The notes under the pieces are model-generated. The model did not search any database. It saw nothing but the letters and a program-made list of their open reading frames with translations, and was not told where the DNA came from. Positions 59,468 through 64,000 of a stretch of 64,000 bases of DNA are shown here, in pieces. The DNA comes from Turbatrix aceti (taxonomy: Eukaryota > Nematoda > Chromadorea > Rhabditida > Panagrolaimidae), in assembly GCA_963969345.1 (NCBI GenBank), contig OZ017767.1:1178001-1242000 (forward strand), given 5' to 3'. Position 1 is the stretch's first letter, and every line of letters begins with the position of its first letter. A program made the position numbers and the translations under genes.

Positions 59468-62006
59468 TTAGTTACGGTATCTAAAGAGTGGTTGAATACT
59501 TTTTTTTGGGTTTCAAAACCAAGAACTAAATAACATAATAAATTTTTGATCAAAATTTTGCTTGTGTTAATCGTAATGACCTGCATCGTGCAGCATAATT
59601 TTTGTTTCAAAATAGCTCTAAATTTTCCCAGCTCTTCTAAAAAATACGATCAAATATGTATGCATGCGTGCAGATGCTAGCAGATTCGCTTGACTGTCTG
59701 TGCCGAGTCAGCTGAACACTTTGGCCTGGAATAAATCTGGTAACGATTTTTCTGTGTATTTTAAGAAATAAAACAGAGAAAGTTTTTGAAATCAAATTTT
59801 GTATTTAAACAGGCAAAAATTCCAAAATTATAAAAAAAATCATGATTTTTTCCGAGTTTTTTTTATTGTTTTTTACGGTGCTATTTCTTATAAACCGTAA
59901 TAAACAAAAAAAAACTCGGTTAAATCCGTGCATCCCCGGATGGCGTCCATAAGATATCTGCATATCAAATTATCTCGTTCCACTTTTTGCCAAAAAATTA
60001 TAAAATCTGTGGACATGCTTTTCCAAGCAGCCCAGGGCCCGGTGGGTGACAGCATCCGCTATTCATCAGCATTCACTTCTTCCGGTGCTATCAAAAACAA
60101 AAAGTATTCAAAATTTCAGAAGCTCTTATGTCATAACCGTGCCTTCGAGTGGAGCACTTTATGAACTATTAGCAACTTTTGTTATCTCCCCCTCTCCGCT
60201 GCGTCACACGACCCGAAATGGAAAGGAACTCGGATAATATTCATCCCAGCAGATTTACGTGGGCCGAAGAAATTTAGTACTGATGTCATCATTTTTTGAT
60301 GAATTCAAATTTCGGATAACTTATGCTACGCACACATGCTTAATCAGCAAAGCTTCAAAAAGTGTAAACAACTGAAATTCAAAAAGAAAGTTGTTTGTTT
60401 GAACAAGTCATGCAAAAAAACATCTGTGTTGGTAAAAAAGAACCCAATATGCATGCAAATGTGCAGAAAAAAATTCCAGAACTCTAGCAACTTGTAAACA
60501 TTTTTGAACACAGGGATAAAAACTATCAGAGATCCAAAATTACTTTTTTGGACTACAAATTTTTGTACCAAAATATTTACTGACATTGCTAGGACAACAA
60601 AAAAATCCAGAAGATTAGACTGAAGCGACAACAAAAATTAATTGCGTATCGTTTCTCGTGCCGCTCTTTTTTTGCAAGAGTGAAGGCCAGGGAAGAAGAA
60701 CCACTTACGCCACCAGACACGTGGCTTACGTTTCCTCCCGGAGCAAACAAATACGCTAAAATCAAAGCTCACCAAACTTTGTCGAGTGAAACGATGCATA
60801 AAATTTGGGAATCCGTGTTTTACGGTGGGTATCCACGAAAAGCAAAACATCGCATTGTTCTTCTAACTTAGAAGTTCTAAGCTTCCTAAACATTTTTTTT
60901 CATTCATGAAACTTAGTATGTCGTTCAAAAATTTTAGTTTTCACGTTTAAAGCAGTAGTATTTTGCCTTCTTTGCATTCTTGAAGCATGAATCGCTGGAC
61001 TATAGTCGAACACTTCTTGTCTGTTATGTTAGTCACTGTCGCTTGTTTTCCTGTCTCGAGAAAGATGATCTTTATTTTATCCCATTTATACTAGTTTGCT
61101 ATTCCTCATTAAGCACACAATATCACAAAAACAACAGACTGTGAAAACATAATACGCATCATTAAAAAAGAACGTAACAAGGTAAAAAACACTACCGCAT
61201 GAAAGATGAATGGCAAATCATTTGTAATACGCTAGACAGGCTTAATGAGCAAAAAAAAAGATAATTTTTGTCTCATTTTAAAAAATATAATAATTTCGGT
61301 TTCCAGTTGGAAACAGCCGTTTCGCTGAAATTTCAAAAACCTAAAAATTGACGAAAACTTATCCTAATCCGAATTGCATTCAGGTTTGTGATTGGTAGTG
61401 TGTTGCCATTTATCACACAAAGTAACAAAAAAATTATATTCTTCGCTATATTTTTTGAAGGAAATTTCAAGAGAAACTTATGTTAGTCAGTGTGAAAGCC
61501 GTTCATGATTTTTGGCAAAGCTGTTCGAGACGCTTTGCCAAAAATCATACATTGATAATTTCTCGGCACGAAAAAAAGCGTGATCCATTTTTGGTTTATA
61601 AAGTTTTATAACTGATTCTTTCACGGCAGATGCTGGTTTTTCTTGGTTTATAGGATTCAACAATTAGTTACGTTCAAATTAGCATATTATCGTGATATTT
61701 TCGGTCAATGAGAATTTTTTTTTTCATTTTAGGCCACTGATGTTTTTAATCGCGTTTTTTTTTTATTAAATTTGGCTCAAAGTTTTATGTACATTGTGTT
61801 TGCAACCTACGTGGTGGTTGTTGACAAATCTGATAAGCGTGTACCGTAATTTAATTAAAGATACCTCGCGTTAATACATTATTTAGTTTCAAACTAGGGA
61901 TGAAACGAAACAACAACTATGGTTTTGGGTGTCGATGAGTTTGCAATGTCTGATATTTTTGATCTAAAATTACGATATTTGGGTTACCAATAAATACTAA
62001 ACAAGT
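59468..62006. other. Intergenic region, 2.5 kb
   Basis: No complete gene recognised. Exon-like plus-strand pieces are at 59940-60164 and 60671-60830 (LTPPDTWLTFPPGANKYAKI, followed by a GTGGGT donor), without family match. A perfect 17-bp hairpin lies at 61505-61548. The rest is AT-rich. Confidence 0.3.
61505..61548. repeat. Perfect 17-bp hairpin with 10-nt loop
   Basis: atgatttttggcaaagc (61505-61521) is exactly complementary to 61532-61548. The stem is too short for a typical microRNA precursor. It could be a palindromic protein site, a transposon remnant end or chance. Confidence 0.6.
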
Positions 62007-62738
62007 TTACCCTCTAACAATGCACAAAATCATGGTTTTTATAAATTTCCTGTAAGGTACTGTCATGTAGATGTTCATGGTTAGCTGAACGATGCAATTG
62101 AGGTAAATCAATGACATTGCAGCATTGACCGTAAATACCGAGTCCCGAATGCCACTGAAGCTACCGATAACCATAATGAGATACGGTGTAGCGAGAAATA
62201 TTATGGTAGTCAAAAGGTGTTCGACGTTGTACAACAGAAGAAGTCGATAGTAGTTCAGCGAATAAGGATAAGCGTTTCCGTTTTTGAGCTTCTTTAGTCG
62301 TTTAACACTTAAAATGGAGATAAAGACCGCAGCTAGGTAGCAGATGACACCGATTACAATAGGCATTGCAATAACTTGCGTGCCGCTTACTAAGTCGACG
62401 ACTAGATAGTTTGATTCATTGAAGAACATTCTTAGCGACGGATCGTAGCCTTCAGCGATGTCGTGAATATTAGAAGTATCAGTTGAAATCTGGAGGAATA
62501 GGGTGTAGATGGAGGGTGCTGCTGTGAGGACAGATAAAACTGCGTAATAGAAGATAAACGAGTTGGATTCTGCGAAATCTGTCCATTTTCCCGGGTATGT
62601 CTGAGATTTTGCATACACATTTAGGTTAGCGTTACCAAATCGAACAACCTACCAATAAGTATCTGTATAATATAGATACAAACATGCTACCATAGCTGTT
62701 GACTCCACAAAATAGACCCAGTTTCATGAGCAATAGTG
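62007..62738 (-). CDS. Seven-transmembrane chemoreceptor (str/srh-like superfamily), incomplete
   Basis: An exon at 62007-62600 (197 residues plus stop) is preceded in phase 0 by an exon at about 62653-62738. The upstream piece has FCGVNSYGSMFVSILYRYLL, a TM3 segment ending in the YRY-like motif common to nematode chemoreceptors. The main exon contains four to five further hydrophobic segments and ends with IVQLTMNIYMTVPYRKF; the terminal PYR is a hallmark of the str/srh/sri group. The N-terminal exons with TM1-TM2 were not found in 62740-63500, so the gene may be truncated or its first exons are very divergent. Confidence 0.6.
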
Positions 62739-64000
62739 CTCACAAAAAAATATATCTAAATGTAAGTAGATATGTCTATAAAGAGTTATAGACATAACTA
62801 TGACTTCAGCACCTGATACACAAAACTATAAATCGGAGCACCGTATAGACAAAACTATAAATCAAACAAGCTTGGCAAAGCGTGTCAAACACGTTTTCAT
62901 TGCTTTTGATTTTCAGGCTTCCCTTCCCGCTTCGCGGCATCCACTGAGTATTACTTTTTGGCACGTTCAGACATTCGTTTACTAACAAAATAAATAAATA
63001 AATGACAAAACATAAAACAAAAACAAAAAAATGAAAGCATCGTCGAAGTCTTCTTCATTTTTCTCTGTGAAGCATCGTGGACTTGGCTTTTGCTTGGATG
63101 ATGCGGTAAATGGTTGTAGCTGGGTCAGGATTGAAGTCATCTGAAAGTCTCGAGGCATCACTGAAAACAAATCAAACCCTGAAACTTTTCTGCCCCAAAA
63201 TTTGATGTCAACTGCCTTTCAACCGTTTTTTTTACCTTTTTTTGCAATTGTGAAGCCAAATCTTGGCACCCCAGCTGTCGCAGCGCAATCCTACCTAACA
63301 AATTGCAGAACTCTCATAACACAATCGCATGAAAAGGAAAGAAAATGGTTGAAACTTGGTTGGTATACAAAAAATAGTAAAAACACCCAAAAACTTGGAA
63401 AAATTCAAAAACCTACGTCGGTGGAAGAGCTCGGATAGAAGTTGTACACGCTGGAGTGTGTCGCCGGATGAGTCTGAAACAAAAACAAAATAAATCAAGC
63501 CAAAAAAAACAACAATTGCAACTCGCCCGAAGAAAATAACATAGACAAAAAAAGAACAAAGTTCGGCTGAACAAGCCGAGCGCTGCGACGCAACATTCGT
63601 GTTGAGACTCCTCTCCTCAACAACGGAAAAGTTGCAGATCGCGCAAGTTGTGAAATTATGTATTTGGACGAAATTTATATCTAAATTCGAAAACTTTGGT
63701 TTTTGAATTGATATTTAAAAGTTTTTTATTGTGAAAAAATAGAATCGAGCATTGTCGTTCGAACTTCTCTATTCACGTTTTTCAAAATTTTCATTTTTGC
63801 CAAAATTGAAGGAGGTGTACTAGAAAATTCATTACTAGGTAACAAATAAAGTCCCACATGCAGTTCAAAATGATTTCGAAGCACAACAAAATTCTCTATC
63901 TAGTAAAAATATGCACATACTTCAAAATAATTTTTAAATGCCTGAAAAACTCAAAGTTCCAAAAATTTTTCCTAAAAAATGAATTTTCAAAACTTTTTCA
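62739..64000. other. Right-edge region with possible exons of an incomplete gene
   Basis: Minus-strand exon-like pieces are 63054-63161 (DDFNPDPATTIYRIIQAKAK to a stop, after a tttcag acceptor) and 63419-63475 (between a cag acceptor and a gtaggt donor). They can be joined in phase. The product is not recognised and further exons would lie beyond the window. A region near 63580-63620 is more GC-rich. The remainder is AT-rich. Confidence 0.25.

Overview
The window looks like nuclear DNA of a chromadorean nematode. Genes are intron-rich with many 48-60 nt introns, donors are mostly GTRAGT-like and acceptors TTTCAG/TTTTAG, and several start codons follow a bare splice acceptor, as expected for spliced-leader trans-splicing. 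The gene content is typically nematode: DUF229 and DUF1647 proteins, SOL-type calpains, a dmsr/srw-like receptor, a divergent nAChR-like channel, UGTs, a fatty-acid-binding protein and insulin-like peptides. I cannot name the genus. Non-coding DNA is rich in poly-A/poly-T. Gene models come from reading frames, splice sites and paralogue comparison; every multi-exon model was checked for phase consistency.

Layout. 0-4.6 kb: two tandem DUF229 (sulfatase-like) genes on the minus strand. The second has a MITE in an intron, a likely solo LTR just upstream, and exon phases that do not join. 5.0-5.8 kb: a minimal choline-phosphate cytidylyltransferase (+). 6-9 kb: two DUF1647 paralogues (-) with a converted 3' half. 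9.3-16.8 kb: three tandem calpain-15/SOL-like proteases (-) that differ in zinc fingers and active-site surroundings. 18.4-20.0 kb: a 1.64 kb foldback element. 20.5-22.1 kb: a phospholipase B/GDSL-like pseudoenzyme (-). 23.7-24.6 kb: a zinc-finger gene (+) whose last exon is copied in inverted orientation at 30.6-31.1 kb. 25.1-25.9 kb: a fatty-acid-binding protein (-). 26-30.6 kb: no recognised gene.

31.7-32.8 kb: a peptide-GPCR-like receptor (+). 33.0-39.2 kb: the most unusual block. Four paralogues of an unrecognised type II membrane protein with eight conserved ectodomain cysteines surround dss-1. Two of them, each with a tRNA-Leu(AAG), form an almost exact 1.36 kb inverted duplication. 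39.8-42.9 kb: an eight-exon Cys-loop channel (-). 45.6 kb: tRNA-Lys(UUU). 45.9-47.3 kb: a medium-chain dehydrogenase (+). 48.2-52.5 kb: two tandem UDP-glycosyltransferases (+). 53.1-59.5 kb: a 2.2 kb tandem duplication, each unit carrying an insulin-like gene (-). A non-autonomous LTR element with 5-bp target duplication interrupts only the first unit. 62.0-62.7 kb: part of a 7TM chemoreceptor (-).

The genes do not form one pathway. The common theme is recent local duplication (tandem, inverted, conversion tracts) with mobile-element activity, affecting mostly secreted, membrane-receptor and detoxification families, with a few single-copy conserved genes (dss-1, the cytidylyltransferase, the lipid-binding protein) in between.
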